From positions 1 to 64,000 of the forward strand of contig NZ_FUWG01000009.1 of assembly GCF_900167145.1 (NCBI RefSeq): DNA of 64,000 nucleotides, read 5' to 3'. The DNA is from Treponema porcinum (GTDB lineage Bacteria; Spirochaetota; Spirochaetia; Treponematales; Treponemataceae). Shown piece after piece: positions 31,790-41,704 of the stretch. The first letter of the stretch is position 1. Every line of letters begins with the position of its first letter. Below the pieces are notes generated by a model, which made no database searches, had not been told where the DNA came from, and worked only from the letters and a program-made list of their open reading frames with translations. The position numbers and the translations under genes were made by a program.

Positions 31790-32590
31790 TTACTCCTTGT
31801 ATAAAAATTGTATACTCCGGATTCGCGGAAGCTCATTGCCGGCAGGGTGAACAAGGATTGAACCACCAGATGCCTCAAGACAAGCCCGTAACCCGGACGT
31901 ATTTACCATAACATTGTACATACCGTCAGGCGGAAGCACCTGTAAAAAACTGCTTTTCGCATATTCGTATGTACCGGCTGACTTTTTAAACGCACAGCCT
32001 TCAAAATCAAGCTCGTACGGATGTCCGAGCATTTTTTCCGCCGTTTCAAAATCTCCGCTCCGTATGCTTTTACGGATAAGGGAAGAACTTATACGGCAGT
32101 TACTGCACAGTACAAGCTGCGGAAAACTGACTGCAATTCCTTCTGCCTCTGCAAATTCAGAAATCTGTTTCATACCGAACGAACCGTTATGACCGCAGTG
32201 GAAATCTGGACCTTCTGCAAGAAATTTCATTCTGCAGAAATCTTTTAAAACAGCCAGAAAATCATTACCGCTAATTTTACTGAAATCATCAGAAAAGTCA
32301 ATGACAACGCAGAACGCAAAACCGCGCCGCTCATACCCGGAAAGACGCTGGCGCAAAGTGGCTATATCTCCTGCATAATCGTCAGGATGCTTAAGAACAG
32401 GAAGCGGACGTGAAAAAGTCACAATTCCCGGAAGCAGATTTTTTTCACCGGCGGCACGAAAAACCTCATCAAACAGAACGTCGTGTCCGCTGTGAGGACC
32501 GTCAAAACACCCCACTGTAAGTGCCGTTCCGCCTTTAAATATATTTTCATTTCCGCCTGCCGTAAGCTGCTGCCACGATAATACTGTCAT
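31790..32590 (-). CDS. ribF: RibF-like FAD synthetase with reduced riboflavin-kinase domain
   Basis: A 266-residue protein. The N-terminal FMN adenylyltransferase half is intact: GCFDGPHSGHDVLF near residues 27-40 and ISSSLIRKSIRSGDFETAEKMLGHPY near 165-190. The C-terminal riboflavin-kinase half, usually about 120 residues with a GxPTAN motif, is reduced to about 75 residues and lacks that motif, though PPDGMYNV remains. It may only adenylylate FMN, or use a diverged kinase. Located directly upstream of rpsO, a common arrangement. Confidence 0.85.
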   Translation of the reverse strand: MTVLSWQQLTAGGNENIFKGGTALTVGCFDGPHSGHDVLFDEVFRAAGEKNLLPGIVTFSRPLPVLKHPDDYAGDIATLRQRLSGYERRGFAFCVVIDFSDDFSKISGNDFLAVLKDFCRMKFLAEGPDFHCGHNGSFGMKQISEFAEAEGIAVSFPQLVLCSNCRISSSLIRKSIRSGDFETAEKMLGHPYELDFEGCAFKKSAGTYEYAKSSFLQVLPPDGMYNVMVNTSGLRACLEASGGSILVHPAGNELPRIRSIQFLYKE

Positions 32591-32614
32591 TTCTTTCTAT
32601 TATAGTCGTTAAGG

Positions 32615-33814
32615 CTAGAAAAATTCAACAGGCAGCCACTTTTCAGTATCGTTCATTTCGGCAGCAATAAGACCAGGTTTTATGTCTTTTGCAGTCGTTT
32701 CGCCAAGAAGAAAATCTGTTCCGTTGACTGTAATTTTTGCACCCGGCTGATTGATGTCCGCACCGTACACTGCGTGACTGTATTCGCGGCTTATGAAAAG
32801 ATTTGACTTTATTCCCATATTTCCAAGAAGAACGCACATCAGCATACTGCGTGAATCACAGTCACTTCCTGCACCGCACAGAACGGAAGGAAGGTTTGCA
32901 AAATCAGACTGTTTTGCACTTTGATTTTGCCTCTCGTACGGAAAAGACTGCACCCATCCCAATAGCATTTCGTTCATCGCCGCGCCGGGATTTTCCTTGT
33001 TTTTCCGTTTTGCAGAAGGCATAAGCGCCGCCTGAATGTCAAACGCAGTTTTTTTAAGCCTGCCGTAACTGTCGCGAAAAATACATTTATAGTAACGAGT
33101 CCAGGCTTCCTTCCACTTTTCATTACCGGCATAAAGCGTAAGCACGGCATATTCGCAGGCAACGACAAATTCCGAAGCCGCTTCGTCATCAGCGTCAATT
33201 TCGGTATAGACATCAATTCCTGCAATTTTAAGCTTCACCGATTTTTTTTCGGCAGAAGGAAACGCATACGAGGTAAAAATTCCCGGCGAATAGCGGCTTC
33301 CGCGGTCAATGCTCAGGGAATTCAACGTTGAAATAATGAACTGCTGGCAGTCATCAGCCTTTGCCTGGTCTGCATAGCACACAAGAACAAGATGTGCGTT
33401 TTTTTCAGGAATTTCAGTGCAGACCGCCCAGCCCGAATACCCGGAAGAACCGCCCAAAGTCATTTTTAACGAAGCAACTGAACTCTGAACATTGCGCCAT
33501 AAAAAAGAATCAATTTCATATTCTGCAGAAAGCTTATCGAGCGCAGCAGAAAGCGCAACGGAACTTTCCGAAAACTGTCCGTCCGCATATAATTTTAAAA
33601 TCAAACTGACAGGAAGCCTGTCGTGAACAAAACGGTAGCTCATTCCGTCAGGCGTATATTCTGCAACAGAGTATCCTTCCGGAACATCAAGGGAATATCC
33701 GAAGTCGTAGTCAACTATTTCCTCTGCGTGCAGACAGACCGGAAGAAGTACTAGAATAAGGAATACGGCGGCTGAAACAAGAGCCTGAAGGCATTTTACG
33801 GAACTTTTTGACAT
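32615..33814 (-). CDS. Exported transglutaminase-like protein
   Basis: A 399-residue protein with a signal peptide (cleavage near LHAEE). The C-terminal part resembles a transglutaminase/cysteine-protease core: the Cys in GAGSDCDSRSMLMCVLLGNMGI near residue 325 and the His in REYSHAVYG near 350, with an Asp-containing segment later. The N-terminal 200 residues are unassigned. It probably acts in the periplasm; substrate unknown. The ATG at 33814 has GGAGG eight bases upstream. Divergent from the pseudouridine synthase gene. Confidence 0.65.
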   Translation of the reverse strand: MSKSSVKCLQALVSAAVFLILVLLPVCLHAEEIVDYDFGYSLDVPEGYSVAEYTPDGMSYRFVHDRLPVSLILKLYADGQFSESSVALSAALDKLSAEYEIDSFLWRNVQSSVASLKMTLGGSSGYSGWAVCTEIPEKNAHLVLVCYADQAKADDCQQFIISTLNSLSIDRGSRYSPGIFTSYAFPSAEKKSVKLKIAGIDVYTEIDADDEAASEFVVACEYAVLTLYAGNEKWKEAWTRYYKCIFRDSYGRLKKTAFDIQAALMPSAKRKNKENPGAAMNEMLLGWVQSFPYERQNQSAKQSDFANLPSVLCGAGSDCDSRSMLMCVLLGNMGIKSNLFISREYSHAVYGADINQPGAKITVNGTDFLLGETTAKDIKPGLIAAEMNDTEKWLPVEFF

Positions 33815-33877
33815 AACGGTAATCCTCCGCGCAACTGACATTGCAAAAATATAGAATTTACTACAATATACTATCGG

Positions 33878-34528
33878 ATGAAACAGATTGATATTTTATT
33901 TGAAAATGACCAGATTCTTGTAATAAACAAACCGTGCGGAATTGCTGTTCAGGGCGGAGAAGGAATTGCCCATCCGCTTGACAAGGAACTTCCTGCACAG
34001 CTCGGTTATCCAGTCTACCTGGTTCACCGCCTTGACCGCGACACAGCCGGTCTTATGATTGTGGCAAAATCTCCGCTTTATGCCGCCCAGTGGACTAAAA
34101 TGATAGGCGGAAAACTTGTTCGCAAGGAATATACGGCAATCTGCGCCGGAACAATGCCTGCAAAAAAAGGAACGATAAAAACGGCAGTCATCCAACACGG
34201 AACGGAAAAACCGGCAGTCACCCATTACGAAGTGCTGGAAGAAAAAAACGTTTCGATAGAGGAAAAAACAGTCACCCTTTCAAAAATACACCTGCGACTT
34301 GAAACAGGGCGGATGCACCAGATACGCATACACCTTGCAAAACAGAACTGCCCTATTGCAGGAGACGACAAGCACGGAAATTTCAAAATCAACAAACTGC
34401 TTAGAAAAGCCTGCGGAATAAAACAGCTTCTGCTTGCGGCAACTTCACTCACCTTCCCCGTAGACGGCAGGGACAAGACAATTTCCATTCCCTGCCCGGA
34501 GCATTTTCAGTTTCAGGCAGACTGCTGA
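33878..34528 (+). CDS. RluA family RNA pseudouridine synthase
   Basis: A 216-residue pseudouridine synthase. The catalytic motif HRLDRDTAGLMIVAK with the nucleophilic Asp lies near residues 50-64. The later RMHQIRIHLA motif is typical of the RluA group. No S4 domain is present. It modifies uridines in rRNA or tRNA; the exact site cannot be told. Short leader and divergence from the transglutaminase-like gene. Confidence 0.9.
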   Translation: MKQIDILFENDQILVINKPCGIAVQGGEGIAHPLDKELPAQLGYPVYLVHRLDRDTAGLMIVAKSPLYAAQWTKMIGGKLVRKEYTAICAGTMPAKKGTIKTAVIQHGTEKPAVTHYEVLEEKNVSIEEKTVTLSKIHLRLETGRMHQIRIHLAKQNCPIAGDDKHGNFKINKLLRKACGIKQLLLAATSLTFPVDGRDKTISIPCPEHFQFQADC

Positions 34529-34559
34529 CTGACATCACCTATTGTGCTATACTGACGCT

Positions 34560-36323
34560 ATGAAAACAAATATGATTCTTTCGGCATCAGGCTGGCGAAA
34601 AGTGTTCGCGCAGTCAGGAAACGAGCAGGACAAATCTGCTGAAATCGGAAAAGAAAACAGGGCGCTGTCCGTCTTTGCGGCAACTGTATTTGCAGAATAT
34701 ATAAAAGAAACATCAGAAAATGCAATCCCTCTTGTCATAGTTGGAATGGATGCCCGTCCAACAGGTCCGGAAATTGCAGACGCGGCAATCAGAACATTCG
34801 TTGCCGGCGGAATACAAGTAAAATACGCAGGAATAATCGCCGCGCCGGAAATTATGGCGTATGCAAAATCGGCAGACGGATTTATGTACATTTCCGCAAG
34901 CCATAATCCTGTAGGTCACAACGGAATAAAATTCGGACTTAACGGCGGAGGAGTTCTGAACGGAGCGGAAAACGCAAAGCTCACGGCGTCATTTCTGGAA
35001 CTGTGCGATGGAGAAGATGCGCTGGAGCGCGCGCAGAAAACGGAAGATGCGGCGGACGGTGATAAAGTAAAGGCCGTGTACGATGCAATGCCTTACGTAA
35101 AGATAGAAGCACTTGCCACATACAAAAAGTTTCTCTGCCACACGATTACTGCAAGTACGGACGAACAGATGCAGAACCGTATTTTCAGTACGATGCGCGC
35201 CGCTATAAAGGAACGGAAAATCGGCGTTGTGTGCGATATGAACGGTTCTGCGCGCGCGGAATCGGTAGATGCGCAGTTCTTTGCGGAAAACGGCATTCGG
35301 TTTTACGCAATCCATAATAAAGCCGGCGACATTGCGCACGAAATCATCCCTGAGGCAGAAAACCTTGTTTATGTTGCCGCAGAAATGGAGCGTCTTCAGA
35401 AAGAAGGAAAAAAAGATGCCGTGCTGGGCTATATGCCTGACTGCGACGGCGACAGGGGAAACATAGTCTACTGGGACGAAAAGGCGCAGAAAGCCGTAAT
35501 ACTAAAGGCACAGGAAGTATTCAGCCTTTCTGTCCTTGCGGAACTCAGCTATTCGTGCTGGCTGAACGGCGGAAAAAAAGACTTTAAGCCTGCTGTAGCT
35601 GTAAACTGCCCAACATCAATGCGTATAGAAGAAATTGCAGGCGCATTCAAAGCGGCAGTTTTCAGGGCAGAGGTTGGAGAAGCAAATGTAGTAAACTGTG
35701 CGGCAGAAAAGCGCGTCGAAGGTTACGACGTACGCATTTTCGGTGAAGGCTCAAACGGCGGCACAATCACCTATCCGTCTGCCGTCCGCGACCCGATAAA
35801 CACGCTTTTTGCAATCATAAAGCTTTTGAGCATAAAAGAACTGTACAAATCCTGGTGCACGGCAACCGGCGCGTTCTTCTCCGAAGACTACACGCTTTCT
35901 GACATTATGCATACGCTTCCTGTCTATACGACAACCGGCGTAAGCGAAAAGCGCGCCGTTCTTCACATAGCAACAAAAGACCATTCAGTTCTTAAGGCGC
36001 GCTTTCAAAACGTATTTGATAACGAGTGGGCGGCAAAAAAAGACGCTTTATATGAAAAATACGGCATTCTTTTCTGGGAATGCGTCATCACCAACGGCAC
36101 AAAAGAAACGCGGCGCGTAACAGATTTTTCCAAAAGCGGAAAAGGCGGACTTAAAATCATCTTCTATAACGGAGAAAATCAGCCGACGGCGTTTATATGG
36201 ATGCGCGGAAGCGGAACTGAACCTGTTTTCAGGATTATGTGTGACGTAAAAGGCGACAATCCGCAAATGGAAAAGGAACTTCTGCAATGGCTGACAGAAA
36301 TGCTTGAACTTGCGGACAAATAG
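34560..36323 (+). CDS. Alpha-D-phosphohexomutase (phosphoglucomutase/phosphomannomutase family)
   Basis: A 587-residue enzyme of the PGM/PMM superfamily that moves phosphate between C1 and C6 of hexoses. The phosphoserine loop is ISASHNPVGHNG near residue 115, the metal loop DCDGDRGN near 295, and the phosphate-binding loop RGSGTEPVFR near 555. It differs from the other mutase at 37154, being longer around the centre and having a variant sugar loop. The start is set at the ATG at 34560. Confidence 0.88.
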   Translation: MKTNMILSASGWRKVFAQSGNEQDKSAEIGKENRALSVFAATVFAEYIKETSENAIPLVIVGMDARPTGPEIADAAIRTFVAGGIQVKYAGIIAAPEIMAYAKSADGFMYISASHNPVGHNGIKFGLNGGGVLNGAENAKLTASFLELCDGEDALERAQKTEDAADGDKVKAVYDAMPYVKIEALATYKKFLCHTITASTDEQMQNRIFSTMRAAIKERKIGVVCDMNGSARAESVDAQFFAENGIRFYAIHNKAGDIAHEIIPEAENLVYVAAEMERLQKEGKKDAVLGYMPDCDGDRGNIVYWDEKAQKAVILKAQEVFSLSVLAELSYSCWLNGGKKDFKPAVAVNCPTSMRIEEIAGAFKAAVFRAEVGEANVVNCAAEKRVEGYDVRIFGEGSNGGTITYPSAVRDPINTLFAIIKLLSIKELYKSWCTATGAFFSEDYTLSDIMHTLPVYTTTGVSEKRAVLHIATKDHSVLKARFQNVFDNEWAAKKDALYEKYGILFWECVITNGTKETRRVTDFSKSGKGGLKIIFYNGENQPTAFIWMRGSGTEPVFRIMCDVKGDNPQMEKELLQWLTEMLELADK

Positions 36324-36362
36324 CGCGTCAAAAATCATAGAACTTGTACAGAACTTTACATT

Positions 36363-37025
36363 ATGATAAAATTTGTCATTATGTTAGCAGATATTAAAAA
36401 AGCAGTTCTTTCGGGAATTATGATTTCAGTCGGTGGAGCCATATACCTTTCCTGCATTGCAAAAGGCTATACCTGGCTCGGAGCAGTTCTTTTTGCGGCA
36501 GGATTGTACACAATCTGTGAATACGGCTTCAACCTGTACACCGGAAAAGTAGGCTACATTGCCTTCCGCTTTACAGATTTTTCCTATGTACGGCTCGTTC
36601 TTCTTGTGCTTATATGCAACCTTCTTACGACATTCCTTCTGGGAATTCTTTTACGGAATGTCTTTCCGCTTATAAAACAGGAAGCAGAAAAAATATATGC
36701 GGCAAAACTTACCGTTCCTTACTGGAAATCTTTTGTATCAGGCATTTTCTGCGGACTTCTGATGTTCCTTTCTGTAGATACATGGAAGCGCGGAAGCAAA
36801 ATCGGCTGCTTTATTTACATTCCAGTGTTCATTCTGTGCGGATTTGACCACTCCATAGCAAACTCTCTGTACAACGGAATTGCGCTCGGAGAACACACAT
36901 TCACCGTTCAGAACCTTCTTTTCGTCCTGACGGTAATTGCAGGAAACGCAGCCGGCGGAATGACAGTTCCTCTTCTGACACGCGGAAACCAGAACGAAAC
37001 TCAAGTTTCTGCTCCAAAACAGTAA
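36363..37025 (+). CDS. Formate/nitrite transporter (FNT) family channel
   Basis: A 220-residue membrane protein with six predicted helices and the family motif GFDHSIANSLYNG near residue 160. FNT channels are pentamers passing formate, nitrite or hydrosulfide; formate export would suit a fermenting spirochaete. The start is uncertain: the ATG at 36363 or one at 36381 (MLADIKKAVLSG), neither with a good Shine-Dalgarno. Confidence 0.85.
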   Translation: MIKFVIMLADIKKAVLSGIMISVGGAIYLSCIAKGYTWLGAVLFAAGLYTICEYGFNLYTGKVGYIAFRFTDFSYVRLVLLVLICNLLTTFLLGILLRNVFPLIKQEAEKIYAAKLTVPYWKSFVSGIFCGLLMFLSVDTWKRGSKIGCFIYIPVFILCGFDHSIANSLYNGIALGEHTFTVQNLLFVLTVIAGNAAGGMTVPLLTRGNQNETQVSAPKQ

Positions 37026-37044
37026 TTTATTTTATCTGCGTACC

Positions 37045-37073
37045 TTTATCAAAGATAATAAATTCAGTATAGT
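37045..37073 (+). promoter_or_regulatory. Possible promoter for the second phosphohexomutase
   Basis: TTTATC and TATAGT are 17 bp apart, about 80 bp before the ATG. The -35 match is weak. Confidence 0.35.
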
Positions 37074-37153
37074 TTAAGCGTAACATATATATTACAAACA
37101 ATACGTTCTTATTTATGGAGAGAAACAGGATAAAACCGACAAGGGAGACATAG

Positions 37154-38938
37154 ATGACAAAAGACGAAATTCTTAAAAAAGCAAACGAGTATATTGCAGA
37201 AGAAAAAGATGTCCGCTTCCGCGCGGAAGTAGAAGATCTTGTAAAAAAAGAAGACTACAAGGAACTTGAAGACAGATTTTATCAGACGCTTGAATTCGGA
37301 ACAGGCGGACTTCGCGGAATTATGGGCGGCGGAACAAATAGAATGAACACGCTTGAAATAAACCGCGCTACACAGGGACTTGCAAATTACGTTATAAAGG
37401 CAAACCCGGAAAAAGCAAAAGCAGGAACGCTTAGTGCCGTAATTGCGTATGACAGTCGCAACAATTCAGACGTTTTTGCAGAAGCTACTGCATGCATTTT
37501 TGCTGCAAACGGAATAAAGGCATATCTTTTTACAGGACTTCGCCCTACTCCGGAACTTTCGTTCGCAATCCGCCAGCTTAAGGCAGACACAGGCGTTGTT
37601 GTAACGGCAAGCCACAATCCGCGTGAATACAATGGCTACAAAGCATACTGGAGCGACGGCGCACAGGTTATCGAGCCGCATGATACAGGAATTATTGAAG
37701 AAGTCAATAAAGTTACTGACGTTAAGACAATCTCAAAAGAAGATGCAATCAAAGCAGGAACTCTTGTACTGATTGACAAAGAAATTGACGAAAAATACTG
37801 GGAAATGTGCAAGGCACAGCTTTTCCGCCCGGCATTAATAAAAGAATATGCAAAGAACGTAAGCATTGTTTACACTCCGCTTCACGGAACAGGTGCAATG
37901 CACGTAGAAAAAGTACTCGGCGACCTCGGTCTGTCAGTTACGACCGTTCCTGAGCAGCGCAACCCGGACGGAAACTTCCCGACAGTACCAAAGCCGAATC
38001 CAGAGGAAAAAGCAGCCCTTACAATGGCAGTTGAACTTGGAAAAAAAGAAAAGGCAGACTGCGTTATGGCAACTGACCCGGATTCAGACCGTTTTGGAAC
38101 TGCATTCCCGGACAAAGACGGAAATTTCGTCCTTCTCAGCGGAAACCAGATGGGCGCGCTCCTTATGGAATACGTACTTCTTTCACGCAAGGAACAGAAC
38201 AATCTTCCGGCAGATTCATTTGTCGTACGTTCAATCGTTACTTCTCCGTTCGGTGATGAAATCTGCAAAAAATACGGCGTAAAAATGATTGAATGCCTTA
38301 CAGGCTTTAAATGGATTGCCGCTGTTGAAGCACAGATTGAAGCAGCAAAAACAGGAACGTATGTATTCGGATTAGAGGAAAGTTACGGCTACAAAGTTGA
38401 AACTGAAGTTATGGACAAAGACGGAGTTTCTGCTGCGGCACTCTGTGCAGAAATGACAATGTACTGGCGCTCACAGGGACAGAGCCTTCTTGAACACCTC
38501 GACAATCTGTACAAAGAATACGGTTACTTTGAAGACCGCGCAATCTCCAAGAATTTCCCTGGTATGGAAGGCGTTTCCGTAATGAAGGGAATTATGGCAA
38601 AGCTCCGAGCAGAAGGACTGAAATCTCTTGGCGGAAAGAAAGTCGTTCAGATCCGCGACATACAGACAAGCGTTTCATACGACCCGGCAAATCCGTCTGC
38701 AAAGACAAGCATTGACCTTCCGAAAAGCAACGTACTTCAGTTCTTCCTTGAAGGCGGAACGATTGTCAGCGCACGTCCTTCTGGAACAGAGCCTAAAATC
38801 AAGTTCTACATCAACACAAAAACTCCTGTTGAAGGAACTTGCGACAAATGTCTTGCAAAAGCAAAGAAAGAAGCAGGAAAACTGTGTGACAGCATAACTG
38901 CCGAAATAAACGCAATTCTTGATGACGCTTCCAAATAA
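37154..38938 (+). CDS. Phosphoglucomutase/phosphomannomutase
   Basis: A 594-residue mutase. N-terminal FGTGGLRGIMGGGTNRMN, the phosphoserine loop TASHNPREYNGYKAYW near residue 155, the metal loop ATDPDSDRFGTAF near 310, the sugar loop LEESYGY near 410, and the C-terminal SARPSGTEPKIKFY motif mark the PGM2-like branch that interconverts glucose-1- and glucose-6-phosphate. GGGAG precedes the ATG. Its stop overlaps the next gene by 17 bp. Confidence 0.93.
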   Translation: MTKDEILKKANEYIAEEKDVRFRAEVEDLVKKEDYKELEDRFYQTLEFGTGGLRGIMGGGTNRMNTLEINRATQGLANYVIKANPEKAKAGTLSAVIAYDSRNNSDVFAEATACIFAANGIKAYLFTGLRPTPELSFAIRQLKADTGVVVTASHNPREYNGYKAYWSDGAQVIEPHDTGIIEEVNKVTDVKTISKEDAIKAGTLVLIDKEIDEKYWEMCKAQLFRPALIKEYAKNVSIVYTPLHGTGAMHVEKVLGDLGLSVTTVPEQRNPDGNFPTVPKPNPEEKAALTMAVELGKKEKADCVMATDPDSDRFGTAFPDKDGNFVLLSGNQMGALLMEYVLLSRKEQNNLPADSFVVRSIVTSPFGDEICKKYGVKMIECLTGFKWIAAVEAQIEAAKTGTYVFGLEESYGYKVETEVMDKDGVSAAALCAEMTMYWRSQGQSLLEHLDNLYKEYGYFEDRAISKNFPGMEGVSVMKGIMAKLRAEGLKSLGGKKVVQIRDIQTSVSYDPANPSAKTSIDLPKSNVLQFFLEGGTIVSARPSGTEPKIKFYINTKTPVEGTCDKCLAKAKKEAGKLCDSITAEINAILDDASK

Positions 38939-39503
38939 GCACATAAAAGATTACCGCAGACTGGCGCGGCTTTTAGACAGCGGCGCCACGTTTACGGCAT
39001 TCGACACAGAAACGACCGGACTGAACTGCCAGACGTGCCGGATTATTGAAATCGGCGCGGTTCAGTTCAACAAGTCCGGCATTCTGCGCTCATTCAGCAC
39101 TTTGATAAATCCGCACCAGAGCGTTCCGTTTGAATGCTCACAGATAAATCATATTACAGACGAAATGCTTGCCGGAAAACCGGAAATTCAGGATATCCTG
39201 CCGGATTTTTTAAATTTTCTTGGGAATTCTATAATAATCGGACACAACGTAAATTTTGACCTGCGCTTTTTGAATGCAGAAATGGAACGGCTGTCGATGC
39301 CGCCTGTTGAAAATCAGGTGATAGATACGCTAAGCCTGTGCCGCTGGGCATTCCCGGAGCAGGAAAAATACAATCAGCCGCTCATTGCGCAGAAATTAGG
39401 AATAATCATAAAAAATGCGCACCGCGCCTATGACGATGCGTTTGTCTGCGGAAACATTTTCCTTCACTGCATACGTCATACAGCAGCACTTCAAAAACTG
39501 TAA
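38922..39503 (+). CDS. DEDDh 3'-5' exonuclease (DnaQ-like)
   Basis: A 193-residue exonuclease of the DNA polymerase III epsilon type. ExoI FDTETTGLN near residue 26, ExoII GHNVNFDLRFLN near 105, and ExoIII HRAYDDAF near 168 are complete, giving the DEDDh metal site. It lacks a polymerase-binding tail, so a general proofreading or repair exonuclease is as likely as a dedicated epsilon subunit. It starts inside the end of the mutase gene. Confidence 0.88.
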   Translation: MTLPNKHIKDYRRLARLLDSGATFTAFDTETTGLNCQTCRIIEIGAVQFNKSGILRSFSTLINPHQSVPFECSQINHITDEMLAGKPEIQDILPDFLNFLGNSIIIGHNVNFDLRFLNAEMERLSMPPVENQVIDTLSLCRWAFPEQEKYNQPLIAQKLGIIIKNAHRAYDDAFVCGNIFLHCIRHTAALQKL

Positions 39504-39506
39504 ACG

Positions 39507-40436
39507 TTATCCGCGCGGTGCTTTTACAGGATCTACAGGCATACCGTTCTGGAATACCATAAATTTAATGCTTGCCTCACTGCCCTTTCCTGTCTTGCCA
39601 AGAACATCTCCAGAAAGAACATAGTCACCTTTTTTGGCAGAAACTTTTTTCAATCCTGTATATGAATAAATAAGACCTGTTTTTGACTGAACAAATACAA
39701 CTTCACCAAATCCGCGGTATACGCCGGTGTACATTACAGTTCCCTCACGGACGGCTTTTACATTTTCATTATCAGCGCCGGTAAGCTGAACTCCGCTCAC
39801 CTTGCCGCTTATGTTTTTTACGACAGGATTTGCAAGCGGCCACAAGATGCCTTTGACGTTGTTCAAAGCGGCTGTATTTTCGGAGGCTGTTTTTACAGGT
39901 GCCGCAGCCGAACTTGAAGTGCCGGTCGTTTTTGCGGAGTTTCCGCCAGTTACCGAAGAAACTGCGGTTGAAACTGCCGGAACAAGCAGTTTCTGACCAA
40001 CTTTTATCGTTGCGGATGTGTCAATATTATTCAGTGAAAGCAATTCTGCAAGTTTTATATTATATTTCCGGGCAATTCCGTAAAGCGTATCACCTTTCTT
40101 AACTGTATATGAAACTGTATTTACAGTCGAAGAAGTTTTTTCCGGCGCGGCAGCCGTTCCGCCGTTTCCGTTACTGCTTCCGGAAAGCGCGGCGGCATTA
40201 CTGATGTCTGCCGACGGAATGACAAGTTTTTCGCCGGCTTTAAGAATGTCGCTTTCGCTAAGATTATTTGCCGCGCGAAGTTCTGCTACGGTCAGCTCAT
40301 ATTTTCGGCTTATGGAATATAAAGTATCGCCTTTTTTTACAATGTATTCAGAATCCGCAGACAACGGTTGTACAAAAAACGCACACACTGCAAAAAAAAC
40401 AAAAAATTTAATCGTTAAGTTTCTGGAAATATTCAT
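39507..40436 (-). CDS. Exported LysM protein with degenerate M23/LytM domain
   Basis: A 309-residue protein with a signal peptide (cleavage near LSADS) and two LysM domains (YIVKKGDTLYSISRKYELTV about 33-76 and YTVKKGDTLYGIARKYNIKL about 108-152). A Ser/Ala-rich linker leads to a C-terminal LytM/M23 fold (about 205-305). All zinc-binding His of M23 are missing; the usual HxH is replaced by KFMVF. It therefore probably binds peptidoglycan and activates amidases, as EnvC/NlpD proteins do, rather than cutting. Convergent with the exonuclease, 3 bp apart. Confidence 0.85.
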   Translation of the reverse strand: MNISRNLTIKFFVFFAVCAFFVQPLSADSEYIVKKGDTLYSISRKYELTVAELRAANNLSESDILKAGEKLVIPSADISNAAALSGSSNGNGGTAAAPEKTSSTVNTVSYTVKKGDTLYGIARKYNIKLAELLSLNNIDTSATIKVGQKLLVPAVSTAVSSVTGGNSAKTTGTSSSAAAPVKTASENTAALNNVKGILWPLANPVVKNISGKVSGVQLTGADNENVKAVREGTVMYTGVYRGFGEVVFVQSKTGLIYSYTGLKKVSAKKGDYVLSGDVLGKTGKGSEASIKFMVFQNGMPVDPVKAPRG

Positions 40437-40472
40437 ATTCTGATTATCGGACTAAAACACTGATTATTTTAG

Positions 40473-41699
40473 TCATTCCCCGATAATTTCCCTGAAAAGT
40501 TTTCCTACATCAATTCCGTTAATTGTCTCACCCGGCTTATAATGAGAAATCATACTGTTCCGCCCGTACTCAAGGTGACTTGACGTAATGCCGTGCTTTA
40601 TGGAACTGTCCGCCTCAAGCAATGCAGAAAGATGGTCAGCAATGCGGACTGTGCGTCCGTCAACAGGTGAAAAATCATCCTGATTATACTTTCCGTTCAA
40701 GTCTTCCCAGGACACAACCTCAGCATTTCCCTTTTTATCCTTTATCCTGTTGGAAAATTCATCGCTTGTAAAATACATAAGTTCATCGGAAAAATACGGT
40801 TCCATAAGGGGAACAAGCTCTTTGTTTACAATTTCGTCCTCAATCCGCTTTACGATACTCGGAAGTTCGTCTGTCGCCTGCTTTACAGGAGAAATAATAT
40901 CCCGCGTAACGGCTTCCGGCAAATCATGGAACAGAGCCGAAAAGTAATTGTTTATAAGACGTTTTTCGCACATCTTCTGACCGCTCTGCCTGCACAAAAG
41001 CAGCGTAATGACAGCCACAAAAAAGCAGTGCCCGAGAACACTCGTTTTTGGAACTCGCGGAGTCTGATTCCAGCGCGTCTGAAAACGAAGCTGCTCGATT
41101 TTCATTATAAAATCGTATGACTTCTGGCGTGTCATAAGAAGCTGAAGACCTGTCAAGTCAAGATATCCCTGCAAATCAGCGAGCAGCTCCTTATTTATTT
41201 TTTCAAGGCGTTCAGGCTCATTTACTACGCTGAGCATCTGAAGTTCCCTCATCGTAGCAAATTTATTCGCCGCAGAAAGAATGCGCTCCGCTGCACGAGA
41301 TTTTTCAGGAATGTCAAACGTTCCTGCGCGCTGCCCCTCATAAATCGTAAACTGAGAAAACAATGCACTGTCATCAATGAGCGGCTTATACTGATTTAAA
41401 ATCCATTCGTTCAGGCGCAAATATTCGGAGGCATAATCCTTTTTCAAAATCTGCTGAATCGGAGCTTTTATATCGCAGAGCGCAATTTTTTTCAGAATGT
41501 CGAACAGGGATGCATAAATCATCCAAATCCAGTCAACAAAAACGCCCTTCTGCTCCTCGCATTTTCCGATAATATAGGCAAGAACCATTTTTTCACCGGC
41601 TTTATCCATTTCAACGATGTCGAACGGACGGATTAAATCAGTCCACCGCTGAATTGAAAATCCTTCAAATATTTTAAGCGCAAATTTCTGTGTAAGCAT
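40473..41699 (-). CDS. HD-domain hydrolase (YfbR-like)
   Basis: A 408-residue protein. The C-terminal half has an HD metal-dependent phosphohydrolase core: the first His in LGHCFFVAV near residue 228, HD in SALFHDLPEAVTRDIISPVK near 258, and a distal Asp in VRIADHLSALLEAD near 350. Such YfbR-like proteins are often nucleotidases. The N-terminal 200 residues are helical and unassigned. It is separated by 5 bp from the upstream gene, implying an operon. Confidence 0.75.
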   Translation of the reverse strand: MLTQKFALKIFEGFSIQRWTDLIRPFDIVEMDKAGEKMVLAYIIGKCEEQKGVFVDWIWMIYASLFDILKKIALCDIKAPIQQILKKDYASEYLRLNEWILNQYKPLIDDSALFSQFTIYEGQRAGTFDIPEKSRAAERILSAANKFATMRELQMLSVVNEPERLEKINKELLADLQGYLDLTGLQLLMTRQKSYDFIMKIEQLRFQTRWNQTPRVPKTSVLGHCFFVAVITLLLCRQSGQKMCEKRLINNYFSALFHDLPEAVTRDIISPVKQATDELPSIVKRIEDEIVNKELVPLMEPYFSDELMYFTSDEFSNRIKDKKGNAEVVSWEDLNGKYNQDDFSPVDGRTVRIADHLSALLEADSSIKHGITSSHLEYGRNSMISHYKPGETINGIDVGKLFREIIGE

Positions 41700-41704
41700 A
41701 TAGG

